A stretch of DNA of 64,000 bases from Clostridiales bacterium. GTDB taxonomy: Bacteria; Bacillota; Clostridia; Oscillospirales; CAG-272. The translations under genes and the position numbers were made by a program. Positions 22,707-32,445 of the stretch are shown piece after piece (position 1 is the stretch's first letter; every line of letters starts with the position of its first letter). The DNA lies in the NCBI GenBank assembly GCA_012800735.1, contig JAAZIU010000013.1, forward strand, positions 248,001 through 312,000. The letters are read 5' to 3'. The notes under the pieces were generated by a model. It was not told the DNA's origin, searched no databases, and worked only from the letters and a program-made list of their open reading frames with translations.

Positions 22707-23738
22707 TCACTGTTTTCGCAATATTTCTCTCATCTCTTCGAAATAATCAGGCAGGGGCGCTTTAAACTCCATATACTCGCCTGTCAAAGGATGGTTGAAT
22801 CCGAGTACCCGGGCGCAGAGGCATTGCCCCCGGCAAAGCTCGGAATATCTTCTTTCAAGCTGAGCCGATGCTCCTTTCATTCCGTAAAGCGGATTGCAAA
22901 GCAGATGGTGGTTTATATGGTTCATGTGGACTCTAATCTGATGGGTGCGGCCGGTTTCGAGGCGGCACTCTATATGACAATAACCCCGAAAATGCTCAAG
23001 CGCCTTCCAATGTGTTACTGCGGGGCGGGAAAAATACCTGTCGTCGGTTATCACCGCCATCTTTATCCGATCGGTGGGATGACGGCCGATAGGCGCGTCA
23101 ATAACTCCCTCTTCGTTTTTCATATCGCCGGAAATCAGAGCTTCATAAACTCTTTTAGCCGAACGATCTTTTATCTGACCGGCAAGACTCTGATGAGCCG
23201 CGTCGGTTTTCGCCGCTACAAGCAAGCCGGAGGTGTCGGCGTCTATCCTGTGAACGATACCCGGACGGATTACCCCTCCGATACCGGAAAGTCCGGAGCC
23301 TTCTCTTGAACAATGCCAGAGCAGCGCCGATACAAGGGTGCCGGAAAAATGCCCGGGACCGGGGTGAACAACCATGCCTTTCGGCTTGTTTACCACGATC
23401 AGGCTGTCGTCTTCATATATGATGTCGAGCGGGATATCTTCCGGTTCGATGTCGGCGGATTCAAGCGGAGGAAGGGTGAAGGTTATAGTCTCGCCCTCGG
23501 AAACGCGGTAATTCTTTTTAAGCGCTTTGCCGTCCCTGACGGCGCCGCCCGCTTCAATAGCTCTTTGAGCCGCGCTGCGCGTTATGCAGGCGCGCTTTGA
23601 GACGGATGCGTCAAGCCTTGCGCCGGCGTCTTCGGCTTCAAATACGATTTCAAAACTGCCGCCCGTTCCGGGGAGATATTTTGTCGTATCAGATATATCG
23701 TCGTCATCTGTAAAAATATCCGGATCTTCATACATGGC
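22707..23738 (-). CDS. RluA family pseudouridine synthase
   Basis: S4 domain then GIVHRIDADTSGLLVAAKT; start set at MYEDPDIFTD, overlapping the lspA end by 11 bp. Confidence 0.93.
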   Translation of the reverse strand, partial: AMYEDPDIFTDDDDISDTTKYLPGTGGSFEIVFEAEDAGARLDASVSKRACITRSAAQRAIEAGGAVRDGKALKKNYRVSEGETITFTLPPLESADIEPEDIPLDIIYEDDSLIVVNKPKGMVVHPGPGHFSGTLVSALLWHCSREGSGLSGIGGVIRPGIVHRIDADTSGLLVAAKTDAAHQSLAGQIKDRSAKRVYEALISGDMKNEEGVIDAPIGRHPTDRIKMAVITDDRYFSRPAVTHWKALEHFRGYCHIECRLETGRTHQIRVHMNHINHHLLCNPLYGMKGASAQLERRYSELCRGQCLCARVLGFNHPLTGEYMEFKAPLPDYFEEMREILRKQ

Positions 23739-24315
23739 TGTTTTCCGGTTCTTTTGGCTTGGGTTCGGTCTTCGCCGCCTGCCGGTTTTTTTCCTCGCGT
23801 ATCTCGGCGGCAATGAGACAAACCGCAAGTATCGCCGTCCCGACGGTAACGAAGGAATCGGCGACATTGAATATAGCGAATTTCATGAATTTTGTTTCGA
23901 TAAAATCCACCACATAACCTTGCATATAGCGGTCTATCAGGTTGCCGACGCCCCCGCCGATTATCATACCTGCGGCGGCGTTAATCCATCCCGAACGACG
24001 ATCTTTGCGCTTGATAATTAAATATATAACGATGCCGGTTATCGCTACGGTGGACACCGCGGTATGAATCCAACGGTGATCGGAAAGTATTCCGAACGCA
24101 GCGCCGGTGTTTTCTATATATCGGAAATCATAAAGACCGGGAATGACATTTATTCCGTCCGGAAGAGGCTTTATATATTTAACCACCAGCCATTTTGAAA
24201 GCTGGTCGGCAATTACGACGAAAACGGAGGTAAGCAGCCAGACAAGAAGTCCCGCAACATCTGTTTTGCCGGACTTTTCTGATTTTACATCCGTGTTTTT
24301 TTGTGGCATAATCAA
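23728..24315 (-). CDS. lspA: Signal peptidase II (lipoprotein)
   Basis: ADQLSKW, NTGAAFGIL, GGGVGNLIDR, FNVADSFVTVG. Confidence 0.95.
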   Translation of the reverse strand: MIMPQKNTDVKSEKSGKTDVAGLLVWLLTSVFVVIADQLSKWLVVKYIKPLPDGINVIPGLYDFRYIENTGAAFGILSDHRWIHTAVSTVAITGIVIYLIIKRKDRRSGWINAAAGMIIGGGVGNLIDRYMQGYVVDFIETKFMKFAIFNVADSFVTVGTAILAVCLIAAEIREEKNRQAAKTEPKPKEPENSHV

Positions 24316-24384
24316 TAAATATTTATATAAGGTTCTGGCCGAACCGAATTATTCAGTCCGGCCATAAATCAACAGGCGTATAAA

Positions 24385-27207
24385 TCAGGCGTTGGCTTCG
24401 ATATCACGAACGATTGCGGCGCAGCGGGAGCAGAGATATCCTGCCGTCTCTTCGCCGTTTTCGTCTTCGGAAACGGTGTTTTCGCCGTCAAAGGTGTGCA
24501 TCCAACAGCGGTCGCACTTTTTTCCCTTCGAGAAAGATACTTCAACCTTAATCTCTTCTCCGTCAGCTCCTTTTTTAAGGAAGGCTTCGGAAACAATGAA
24601 AATCAGCGGCAAGCGGTTTTCAAACTGCTTGAGTATCTCATACTGTTCTCCGGACGCGGTTATATCTATTCTGGCTTCGAGCGACTTGCCTATCATCGAC
24701 TTGGCTCTCGCTTCTTCAAGCGACTTCATAACATTGTCGCGAAGGTAAAAGAGGCGGTTATAATTTTCTTCAATTATCTCAAAACCGAGGCTTTCATATT
24801 CGGGAATATCATTAAGAAGCACAGAGCGGCGGTCGTCTTCGGATTTATGCGGCATCATCTGCCAGATTTCCTCGGAGGTGTAGGCAAGCAGCGGTGAGAT
24901 CAGCTTAGTCAGGGTGTCAAGTATGATAAACATCGCTGTCTGGGCAGCGCGGCGTTCTTTGGAATCGCTTCGCTCTACATAGAGCCTGTCTTTGGTTATA
25001 TCGACATAAAGCTTCGAGAGATCAATCGTAACGAAGTTTGTGACATAATGATAGACATAATGGAATTCATAGCGCTCATATGCGGCGCGGCAATCTTTTA
25101 AAAGACGGGAAAGCCTTGACAGCGCCCATTTGTCGATGTCATGAAGCTCTGAGAGGGGCAGCATATCTTTGTCCGGATCGAAATCTCCCAAATTGGCGAG
25201 AAGAATACGGACGGTGTTGCGGATCTTGCGGTAGGCGTCGGACAGCTGAACGAGTATCTCCTTTGAAATACGGGCGTCCTGGGTATAATCGACGGATGCG
25301 ACCCAGAGGCGGAGGATATCCGCGCCCCAGTCCTTGATTACTTCCTCCGGAGCTATCGCGTTGCCGAGCGACTTGTGCATCGCTTTTCCTTCGCCGTCGA
25401 CCGTCCAGCCGTGAGTTATAATCTGCCTGTACGGAGCGCGGCCGCGAGTAGCTATCGAAGTCAGCATCGACGACTGGAACCAGCCGCGATATTGGTCGCC
25501 GCCCTCAAGATAGATATCGGCGGGAGAAGCAAGATCGGGGCGTTGTTCAAGCACAGCGGCATGAGAAGAACCGGAGTCGAACCAGACGTCCATTATATCC
25601 GTTTCTTTTTCGAATTCCCCGCATCCGCAGTCGGGGCATTTAAGCCCGTCCGGAATAAGCTCCGCGGCGCTGCGCTTAAACCAGGCGTTTGAGCCCTCAG
25701 CGCGGAAGATATCGCTTACTTTATCTATTGTTTCGTCGTTTATTATCGGCTTTTCACAGTTTTTGCAGTAGAATATCGGGATCGGAACACCCCAGTTGCG
25801 CTGGCGGCTGATGCACCAGTCGGAACGTTCTTCTATCATCGCGATCATCCGCTCCTTCCCCCATTCGGGATGCCATCTGATGTCGTGGCAGGCGGCGACG
25901 GCGGCTTCTTTCAGCTTTTCGACGGAGGCGAACCACTGCTCGGTGGAGCGATAGATAATGGGATTTTTACAGCGCCAGCAGTGCGGATACTGGTGGGTCA
26001 TCGTCTCGGCGAAAATAAGGTCGCCGGATTCCCTGAGGTCCTTTATTATCGCTTCGTTCGACTTATCATAACGGAGACCGGCATATTTTCCGGCTTCGGA
26101 AGTCTGATATCCCTTTTCGTCGACCGGAACCACAACTCCAATCTCGGCTCTGCCGGAGTCGTCGTATTTCTTGCAGATTTCAAAGTCGTCCGCGCCGAAG
26201 CCGGGAGCGGTATGTACGCAGCCGGTACCGGCGTCGAGGGTGACATGGTCGCCGTTTATGATTACTGAATCGCGGTCAAGGAAGGGATGATACGCCGTAA
26301 GAAGCTCAAGCTCCGAGCCTTTGAAAACAGCGACGGTCTCGTAGCTTCCGATACCGGTTATCTCGGCGAAGTCTTTTGCCAGATCTTTCGCGACGATATA
26401 TATAGTGCCGTCCTCAAGCTTCAGAAGCGAGTAATCAAGCTCAGCGTTGAGGCAGATGGCGAGGTTGCCCGGAAGTGTCCAGGGAGTAGTTGTCCAGATG
26501 ACGAAATACATCTTTTCAAGATCGCCGAATTGAGCCAAAAGTCCTTTGTCGTCATGAATCCTGAAGCGGACATAAACGGAGTTGCAAGGATCATCCGCAT
26601 ACTCGACCTCTGCCTCGGCAAGAGCGGTCTCGTCGGTCGGACACCAATATACATTTTTGAAACCGCGATAAATGATACCCTCGCGGCACATGGCGCCGAA
26701 CACCTTTATCTGAATCGCTTCAAACTCGGGGGTCATCGTTATATAAGGATTTTCCCAGTCGCCGATTACGCCGAGACGGCGGAAAGAAATCCGCTGCTTG
26801 TCGATAAAATTTGACGCGAAGTCGCGGCATTTGTCGCGAAACTCCGGAACACTTATTTTGTCGCGATCGATCTTACTGTTCTTCAGGATAGCCGATTCGA
26901 TGGGAAGACCGTGGCAGTCCCAGCCCGGAACATAGGGGGATCTGAAACCGGTCATGTTTTTGTAGCGGACGATGATGTCCTTGATTATCTTATTCATGGC
27001 GGTACCGATATGGATATCGCCGTTGGCATACGGCGGACCGTCATGAAGTATGAACGTCGGCTTGTCGGCATTCTTTTCCATCAGCGTATGATACAGATTT
27101 TCATCGTTCCACTTTTTGAGTGTTGCCGGTTCGCGCTGCGGAAGGTTCGCCCTCATCGGGAATGAAGTCTTCGGCAGATTAAGCGTCCGGGTATAGTCCT
27201 TTGCCAT
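24385..27207 (-). CDS. ileS: Isoleucyl-tRNA synthetase
   Basis: HDGPPYANGDIHIGTAMNKIIKD, KMHKSLGN-type signature, C-terminal CxxC zinc motif. Confidence 0.97.
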   Translation of the reverse strand: MAKDYTRTLNLPKTSFPMRANLPQREPATLKKWNDENLYHTLMEKNADKPTFILHDGPPYANGDIHIGTAMNKIIKDIIVRYKNMTGFRSPYVPGWDCHGLPIESAILKNSKIDRDKISVPEFRDKCRDFASNFIDKQRISFRRLGVIGDWENPYITMTPEFEAIQIKVFGAMCREGIIYRGFKNVYWCPTDETALAEAEVEYADDPCNSVYVRFRIHDDKGLLAQFGDLEKMYFVIWTTTPWTLPGNLAICLNAELDYSLLKLEDGTIYIVAKDLAKDFAEITGIGSYETVAVFKGSELELLTAYHPFLDRDSVIINGDHVTLDAGTGCVHTAPGFGADDFEICKKYDDSGRAEIGVVVPVDEKGYQTSEAGKYAGLRYDKSNEAIIKDLRESGDLIFAETMTHQYPHCWRCKNPIIYRSTEQWFASVEKLKEAAVAACHDIRWHPEWGKERMIAMIEERSDWCISRQRNWGVPIPIFYCKNCEKPIINDETIDKVSDIFRAEGSNAWFKRSAAELIPDGLKCPDCGCGEFEKETDIMDVWFDSGSSHAAVLEQRPDLASPADIYLEGGDQYRGWFQSSMLTSIATRGRAPYRQIITHGWTVDGEGKAMHKSLGNAIAPEEVIKDWGADILRLWVASVDYTQDARISKEILVQLSDAYRKIRNTVRILLANLGDFDPDKDMLPLSELHDIDKWALSRLSRLLKDCRAAYERYEFHYVYHYVTNFVTIDLSKLYVDITKDRLYVERSDSKERRAAQTAMFIILDTLTKLISPLLAYTSEEIWQMMPHKSEDDRRSVLLNDIPEYESLGFEIIEENYNRLFYLRDNVMKSLEEARAKSMIGKSLEARIDITASGEQYEILKQFENRLPLIFIVSEAFLKKGADGEEIKVEVSFSKGKKCDRCWMHTFDGENTVSEDENGEETAGYLCSRCAAIVRDIEANA

Positions 27208-27330
27208 AAAAAATATCTTCCTCTCAAAAACGTTTTGCCCGGCTCAATTTCACGTTCCGGGCAGACGCATATTTATCTTTTAAATATAAGGTTAAAGCTA
27301 ATGAAGCGACCGGTATCATCGGAACCCAAA

Positions 27331-28257
27331 TCAATTTTCCGGAACATTGACATTGCCGCCGTCTTTATCCCGGTCGGTATTATCATCAGACTCAGAGTTG
27401 ATTCCGCTAAAACGACGGTTAAGCTCGAGGATAACTCCGTTGGTGTGAGCCTCCTCGACATCATCGCTTCCGGACCCCTTTAAGTCGTCCGAATCAATAA
27501 GTTCATCCTCCGGCGAGGCATCGGAATAAAGCTCTGCCGGATCTTCGGCTAAACCTTCTTCGGCAGATTCATCGATAAAATAAACCGGCTCAGAGGACTC
27601 GTAAGTCTCGGTATATTGTATCTCTTCGGTGATTTCGACAGCGCCGCTCCCGCCGCTTTCGCGATTTTCCTCAAGAAGACGCTCTTTTTCCGCCTCTCTT
27701 TGCGCCGCGGCCGTAGCAAGCTCTTCTTTAACATTCTGAAGTACCTTGCGGACATAGTTTTCGTCGGAAGCCGCAGCTTCTTCTTCGGAAAGGTCAAGCT
27801 CGCCCAAATCGTAATCCGGGCTTATCTTTTCGAGGTAAGCAATGTGTTCGGAGTATTCGCGGTAGATTCTCGCTTTATAAGCGGATATCACTTTTTTCAG
27901 CGAGGTGAGTTTCTGCCGCTCAAGACCGACTTCTACGCGGAATTCGGCAAGAATTTTCTCGCAGCCGGTTTTTGAGGCGCGGAGAAGCTCGTCGGCGCGG
28001 TCGTTTGCGTCGTTTATTATTTTACTCGACGCGCGCTGTGCGTTAATCAGCGCCGAGCGTATCGATTCTTCGTCCTTTTTGTATGCCTCGACCTGAGCCT
28101 CCGCTTCGGCAAGCTTGCGTGAAAGCTCGTCGTTCTCGCGGTAAAGCTTGGTGTATTCGGCTATCACGAAATCTATATGCTCGTCGACCTCGGTCTGGCT
28201 GTAGCCGCGCACGACCTTGGAAAACTGTTTACTTTTCAGTTCATGAGGTTCGATCAA
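27331..28257 (-). CDS. divIVA: DivIVA domain-containing cell division protein
   Basis: MIEPHELKSKQFSKVVRGYSQTEVDEHIDFV, coiled coil; acidic C-terminus. Confidence 0.92.
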   Translation of the reverse strand: MIEPHELKSKQFSKVVRGYSQTEVDEHIDFVIAEYTKLYRENDELSRKLAEAEAQVEAYKKDEESIRSALINAQRASSKIINDANDRADELLRASKTGCEKILAEFRVEVGLERQKLTSLKKVISAYKARIYREYSEHIAYLEKISPDYDLGELDLSEEEAAASDENYVRKVLQNVKEELATAAAQREAEKERLLEENRESGGSGAVEITEEIQYTETYESSEPVYFIDESAEEGLAEDPAELYSDASPEDELIDSDDLKGSGSDDVEEAHTNGVILELNRRFSGINSESDDNTDRDKDGGNVNVPEN

Positions 28258-28302
28258 GGTGTTTTGCCTCCATTTGTTATTATTTTAATTTGTTTCTTTG
28301 AT

Positions 28303-29103
28303 TTATACGTATTTGTCCGCCGAAACTCTTGCTCTGTCTTTCTTGGTGCCGGTAAAGCTTTTTATGCGGCATTTTCCCCAGCCGCGCAGAGAGAGTATGT
28401 CGCCGGGTTTGGTGTCAATGTCCGGCTTTGTTGCGGATATATAATTTACCTCTGCATCGCCCCGGATGACAGCCGCCTTGATTTTTTCACGGCTCAGCCT
28501 TGTCAGCGCAGCCAATACCGAATCAAGCCGAGAAGAGGCGCCGACTCCTTCGATAGCCTCATAAACTCGCCAGCCGTCGAAATCGGCGGGGACGGAGAAA
28601 GGTTTTATGTAAATCTTCTCTCGACCGACGGTTTTTAACGATGATTGCGGGGAAAGCAGAAAATTTGCAATTTCCGGCGACAGGAAAATCGCCGCGCCCT
28701 CGTCAGATACGCATATATCACCCACCCGGCTGCGGTCGATACCCGCGCCGATAAGCGCGCCGAGATAGTCGCGATGGTTTATCCCTCGTCCCGCCTCTCC
28801 GGGATGTTCGGTCATATATGCGTCCCGCTCCAAAAACAGCGGGATAATGTTTTTTTCGTATTCCGTTTTGAAATAATCGTCAAGAGCCGCGTCCGAAAAA
28901 CCTTCCGCCCAATCGGGAAGCACAAAGAGCATATTTCGCTCCGATGTTTCATATCCGCCGAACAAACGGAACTTGAGTCCCGATTCAGCTGCAATCCCGG
29001 ATGCAACAACGCCTTGCTGCGGGGTCATAAAATCCGAGGAAGCCGGTTCTCCTCCGACCGCTTTGCGCAGAAGGTCGGCAATGCGCGATTCAAAATATTC
29101 CAT
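28303..29103 (-). CDS. YlmH-family S4-domain RNA-binding protein
   Basis: SSRLDSVLAALTRLSREKIKAAVIRGDAEVNY S4 region; position between yggT and divIVA. Confidence 0.9.
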   Translation of the reverse strand: MEYFESRIADLLRKAVGGEPASSDFMTPQQGVVASGIAAESGLKFRLFGGYETSERNMLFVLPDWAEGFSDAALDDYFKTEYEKNIIPLFLERDAYMTEHPGEAGRGINHRDYLGALIGAGIDRSRVGDICVSDEGAAIFLSPEIANFLLSPQSSLKTVGREKIYIKPFSVPADFDGWRVYEAIEGVGASSRLDSVLAALTRLSREKIKAAVIRGDAEVNYISATKPDIDTKPGDILSLRGWGKCRIKSFTGTKKDRARVSADKYV

Positions 29104-29109
29104 CGAAGA

Positions 29110-29391
29110 TCAGACGTTTGCAAAAGACATAAGCAGCTGAACCAGCCCGAGGAGCATAAAGGAAAGCATAAATGAGATGTCCATCGGCAGATTCCTGAGC
29201 GCCTCGATTTTATCTACCAGCATACGAACGGGGATGACGAACGGTTCGGTTACGGCATAGAGAAAAGCCGTCAGCTTTGAATCCTCGTCGGTTGTGAGCC
29301 AGGAAGAAAGCGCCCGGGCAAACATCATGATAAGGATAACCCTGACAAGATAATATACGGTTTTTTTGATTATGTATATTATGCCATCCAT
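29110..29391 (-). CDS. YggT family protein
   Basis: Two TM segments, ALSSWLTTDEDSKL..EPFVIPVRMLVD. Confidence 0.88.
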   Translation of the reverse strand: MDGIIYIIKKTVYYLVRVILIMMFARALSSWLTTDEDSKLTAFLYAVTEPFVIPVRMLVDKIEALRNLPMDISFMLSFMLLGLVQLLMSFANV

Positions 29392-29458
29392 GTATAGGTT
29401 ATCTCCGGTTGTTTTTTGTTCTGTCAGGCAAACCGCGGCGTATCCAAAACGGCGTTCA

Positions 29459-29484
29459 CTTCCGGCGGTTAGTGCCGCCGGAAG
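29459..29484. other. Strong hairpin between yggT and sepF
   Basis: CTTCCGGCGG-TTAGTG-CCGCCGGAAG perfect 10-bp inverted repeat. Confidence 0.7.
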
Positions 29485-29555
29485 CTAAATAAGGTTCAGA
29501 TATTTGAAGCCGAATAATCGGACAGCGCCGGGGGGAGCGCCGTGGTAAAACAGGG

Positions 29556-30074
29556 TCACATTGTGCTCTGGTTATAAGGATCCGGGTTCACCTGTGGCTG
29601 AGACGCGGTAGTGTCGTTTGTGACATTGACGTTATTCGGGGTTATAACAAAAGTATTGTTGGAAACCTTGCGAAGATTACCGCCTATCGAATAAGCGATT
29701 CCGGAAAGGAAGTCGATCATTCTGCGGGCGTTTTCCTTGTTGGTTCCTTCAAGGTTAAGAACTACGGTACGGTTTGAAAGAAGGTGATCGGCTATCTGCT
29801 GAACCTCTTCGTAACGCACCGGACGAACTACCTTTATCTCGGTATTCGGAGAAAGAGTAACACCGCCGTCATGCGGCTCCTGGTATTGTTGATTGTATCC
29901 CTGATTATACACGTTTTGTCCCTGCCCCCACCCCTGGTTCTGGCTGTTGACCATATTCAGATTGTCATCATACTGATTATCGTCGTAGCCATCGTCGATG
30001 TTCTGATCGTCGATATAATCGTCGTCGTCCCCTTGCGGATTTAAAAGCCTTGAAAATGCTTCTTTGATTGCCAT
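29556..30074 (-). CDS. sepF: Cell division protein SepF
   Basis: C-terminal RPVRYEEVQQIADHLLSNRTVVLNLEGTNKENARRMIDFLSG. Confidence 0.93.
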   Translation of the reverse strand: MAIKEAFSRLLNPQGDDDDYIDDQNIDDGYDDNQYDDNLNMVNSQNQGWGQGQNVYNQGYNQQYQEPHDGGVTLSPNTEIKVVRPVRYEEVQQIADHLLSNRTVVLNLEGTNKENARRMIDFLSGIAYSIGGNLRKVSNNTFVITPNNVNVTNDTTASQPQVNPDPYNQSTM

Positions 30075-30133
30075 ATTAGTTCCCTCCGGTTTTATCCAAT
30101 ATATATCAGCAATTTTTTACTGCTGTATTGTTG

Positions 30134-30868
30134 TTATTCAGCGGCTTTTGCGTTTCTGCGAGACGGCCGTTTGCCGAATATCACAGAGCCTAAACGCACT
30201 TCGGTGCTGCCGCAAATCACCGCTTGCCGGTAACTTGAACTCATGCCCATGCTTAACACCGGCTTTTCTATATCACCGAGCCACCTTGATACCGTTTCTT
30301 TAAAGATATCATAAGTTCTTTCGAAATAATCGTTATAATCATCCGGGCAGGCAAGTAAGGGCGCCATAGTCATTACCCCCCGGGGAATAAGGTGAGGCAG
30401 TTTTACAAGCTCCTCCCAGAACTCTTCCCATTCATGGGGTAAAAGCCCGTGTTTGCTGTCCTCAGCGCCGATGTTAATCTCGGCAAGAACCGGCATTTTG
30501 ATTTCCCGCCTTTCCGCCTGCCGCTCGATCTCTCGAGCCAGCCTCAATGAGGAAACCGATTCTATCATATCAACTTTGTCGATTATATATTTGACTTTGT
30601 TTGTTTGCAAATTGCCGATAAAGTGAAGCTTGACTTTTTCGCGGTGAAGCCGGTCGTATTTTGCCAGCAGCTCCTGCACTCTGTTCTCGCCAATATATCC
30701 GAGTCCGCAGTTGTCTATCAAATAATTGATTATTTCGACATCAACGGCTTTTGTCGCCGCAAGGATAACGACTTCTCTGCCGGACGCGAGAGCCTCTGTT
30801 TCCGCTTTGATCGCTTTTAAGGCGCTGCACGCTTTGGCGCATCTTTCTTCAATTGACGATTTTTCCAT
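30134..30868 (-). CDS. YggS family PLP homeostasis protein
   Basis: LAATKAVDVEIINYLIDNCGLGYIGENRVQELLAKY, LHFIGNLQTNKVKYI, SMGMSSSYRQAV. Confidence 0.93.
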   Translation of the reverse strand: MEKSSIEERCAKACSALKAIKAETEALASGREVVILAATKAVDVEIINYLIDNCGLGYIGENRVQELLAKYDRLHREKVKLHFIGNLQTNKVKYIIDKVDMIESVSSLRLAREIERQAERREIKMPVLAEINIGAEDSKHGLLPHEWEEFWEELVKLPHLIPRGVMTMAPLLACPDDYNDYFERTYDIFKETVSRWLGDIEKPVLSMGMSSSYRQAVICGSTEVRLGSVIFGKRPSRRNAKAAE

Positions 30869-32249
30869 CGCTTAGGTTTTTGCCTTTCACTATAACCCGA
30901 TCATACAGCCCCAATTTATAACGATAGTCGGCGTCCTGCGCCGGATTTTGCTCCGCGCAGATGACATAGCCGTTGATTTGAGCCAGCGCCTTTATCTCTC
31001 TGAAATGCACCCTGTCTCCGTCAAGAATATAAACTCCCTGAGCCATTCTGCCTCCGGGTTCGCCGGAACCAGATTCGCCGGCGGAGGAGGGAGTAACAAG
31101 CCGTCTGCCTTCTTCATCCTGCGATATGTTTACTATTCGTACCGCCGAAACCGGAACTTTATAGCCGGTGTAGGACGTTTCGACTATCTCTACCGTTTGC
31201 CGTCGGAGAAAATTGAAGTCTTTCGGCAAGTCGCCGCCGCGGAAAACAAGCACTACTTCATCGCTGTCGGTTTCGGTTATAATCCGATACAGCGTCATTT
31301 TTACCCGCGTATCGTTGGAATAAGGGAAGACCACGGTGTATTTATAGCCGTCGCGAAAACTCATAAGAAGATCGCGGTCGGCTTTGCAAGCTATATACCA
31401 GACGTATTTAGTCATTATCTTGCCTATCGTCCAGCCTTGTTCCTGAACATAAGCGCCGCTCTCCGGCTCCGATTTCACCATTTCATTGAATTCGCCAACG
31501 GTGAGCGTCGGTATCCGATCGGCTGAGAAGATGTTCTCATAACCGTCGAGTTCGGTGTAAAAATAGCCGGCGTATGGCGAAAAAACCGTTTCATCGGCGC
31601 CGGCAGAACCGGCGAAAAGTCCGTCTTCCCCGGCTTGCATCGCCGGTGTCGCGATGATTTCTTTCTGTCGTCTGAGACTTTCTATTTCGGTATTGTAGTC
31701 GGCGCGCTTGCGAAGTATTATCTCACGACGGTTCAAATTGATGAGAAGGTCGTTGCGCCGGCGCACCGCGTAGCCGATATCGCCGGAATTAATGTGAGCA
31801 TAGATATCGGTATAAAGCGAGTCTATAGAATCGTCAAGCGCAGAGGTGTTCGACATGAGTTGGTTGCCGCTTACATTGCTGTTCTCAAGAACGCTTATCT
31901 GCTTTTCAAGAGCGATTGTTTTCATCCTCTGAGTTTCGCTGCCTCCGACATAAATATCGGCAAGCTTATCGCCTACCGCGATAACATCGCCGTCGGAAAC
32001 GGCGTAGTTAATGCCTCCGCGAGCGATAGATACGACAGGTTCTTCGCTGCGCATGATATAGGCGTCGAAGCTGACCAATCGGTTCTCGGTGGTAACTGTC
32101 GCCGCAATTGTTTCTATTCCGGTGTCAAAAGTACCGACGGCGGCAAGGATGATATATACGATCAGCGCAATCGAAAGCAGCGCTGTTATTATATAAATTC
32201 CGGCGTCGCGAAGATACGCCGAATCGAATCTGACTTTTTTTGAAGGCAT
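30849..32249 (-). CDS. HlyD-family-like membrane protein
   Basis: Single N-terminal TM then periplasmic adaptor-like domain; upstream of yggS-sepF, overlapping the yggS start by 20 bp. Confidence 0.65.
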   Translation of the reverse strand: MPSKKVRFDSAYLRDAGIYIITALLSIALIVYIILAAVGTFDTGIETIAATVTTENRLVSFDAYIMRSEEPVVSIARGGINYAVSDGDVIAVGDKLADIYVGGSETQRMKTIALEKQISVLENSNVSGNQLMSNTSALDDSIDSLYTDIYAHINSGDIGYAVRRRNDLLINLNRREIILRKRADYNTEIESLRRQKEIIATPAMQAGEDGLFAGSAGADETVFSPYAGYFYTELDGYENIFSADRIPTLTVGEFNEMVKSEPESGAYVQEQGWTIGKIMTKYVWYIACKADRDLLMSFRDGYKYTVVFPYSNDTRVKMTLYRIITETDSDEVVLVFRGGDLPKDFNFLRRQTVEIVETSYTGYKVPVSAVRIVNISQDEEGRRLVTPSSAGESGSGEPGGRMAQGVYILDGDRVHFREIKALAQINGYVICAEQNPAQDADYRYKLGLYDRVIVKGKNLSDGKIVN

Positions 32250-32341
32250 TTTTGCTTCAGTCTTAATCTTCTTTAGTTGTTTGGGGATGGTGTAAAGCCG
32301 GTTCGGAAGCCGAACAGCCGCCCGAACCCTATATATAATAT

Positions 32342-32370
32342 ATTATACCACAAAGATGGCGCTCTGTCAG
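32342..32370 (-). promoter_or_regulatory. Sigma-A type promoter upstream of the HlyD-like gene
   Basis: Minus strand CTGACA-17 nt-TATAAT. Confidence 0.7.
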
Positions 32371-32445
32371 CACTTTCTTCTGCATTAACAAAAAATTTAA
32401 AATTCAAACAACGACCGGAAACATCCGGTTTTAAAAAATCGCGGT

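Noticed and set aside
27230-27330. Possible T-box leader for ileS
   Set aside because: Only a simple GCCCGG hairpin is present; I see no T-box sequence (GGGTGGAACCGCG-like), so no call was made.
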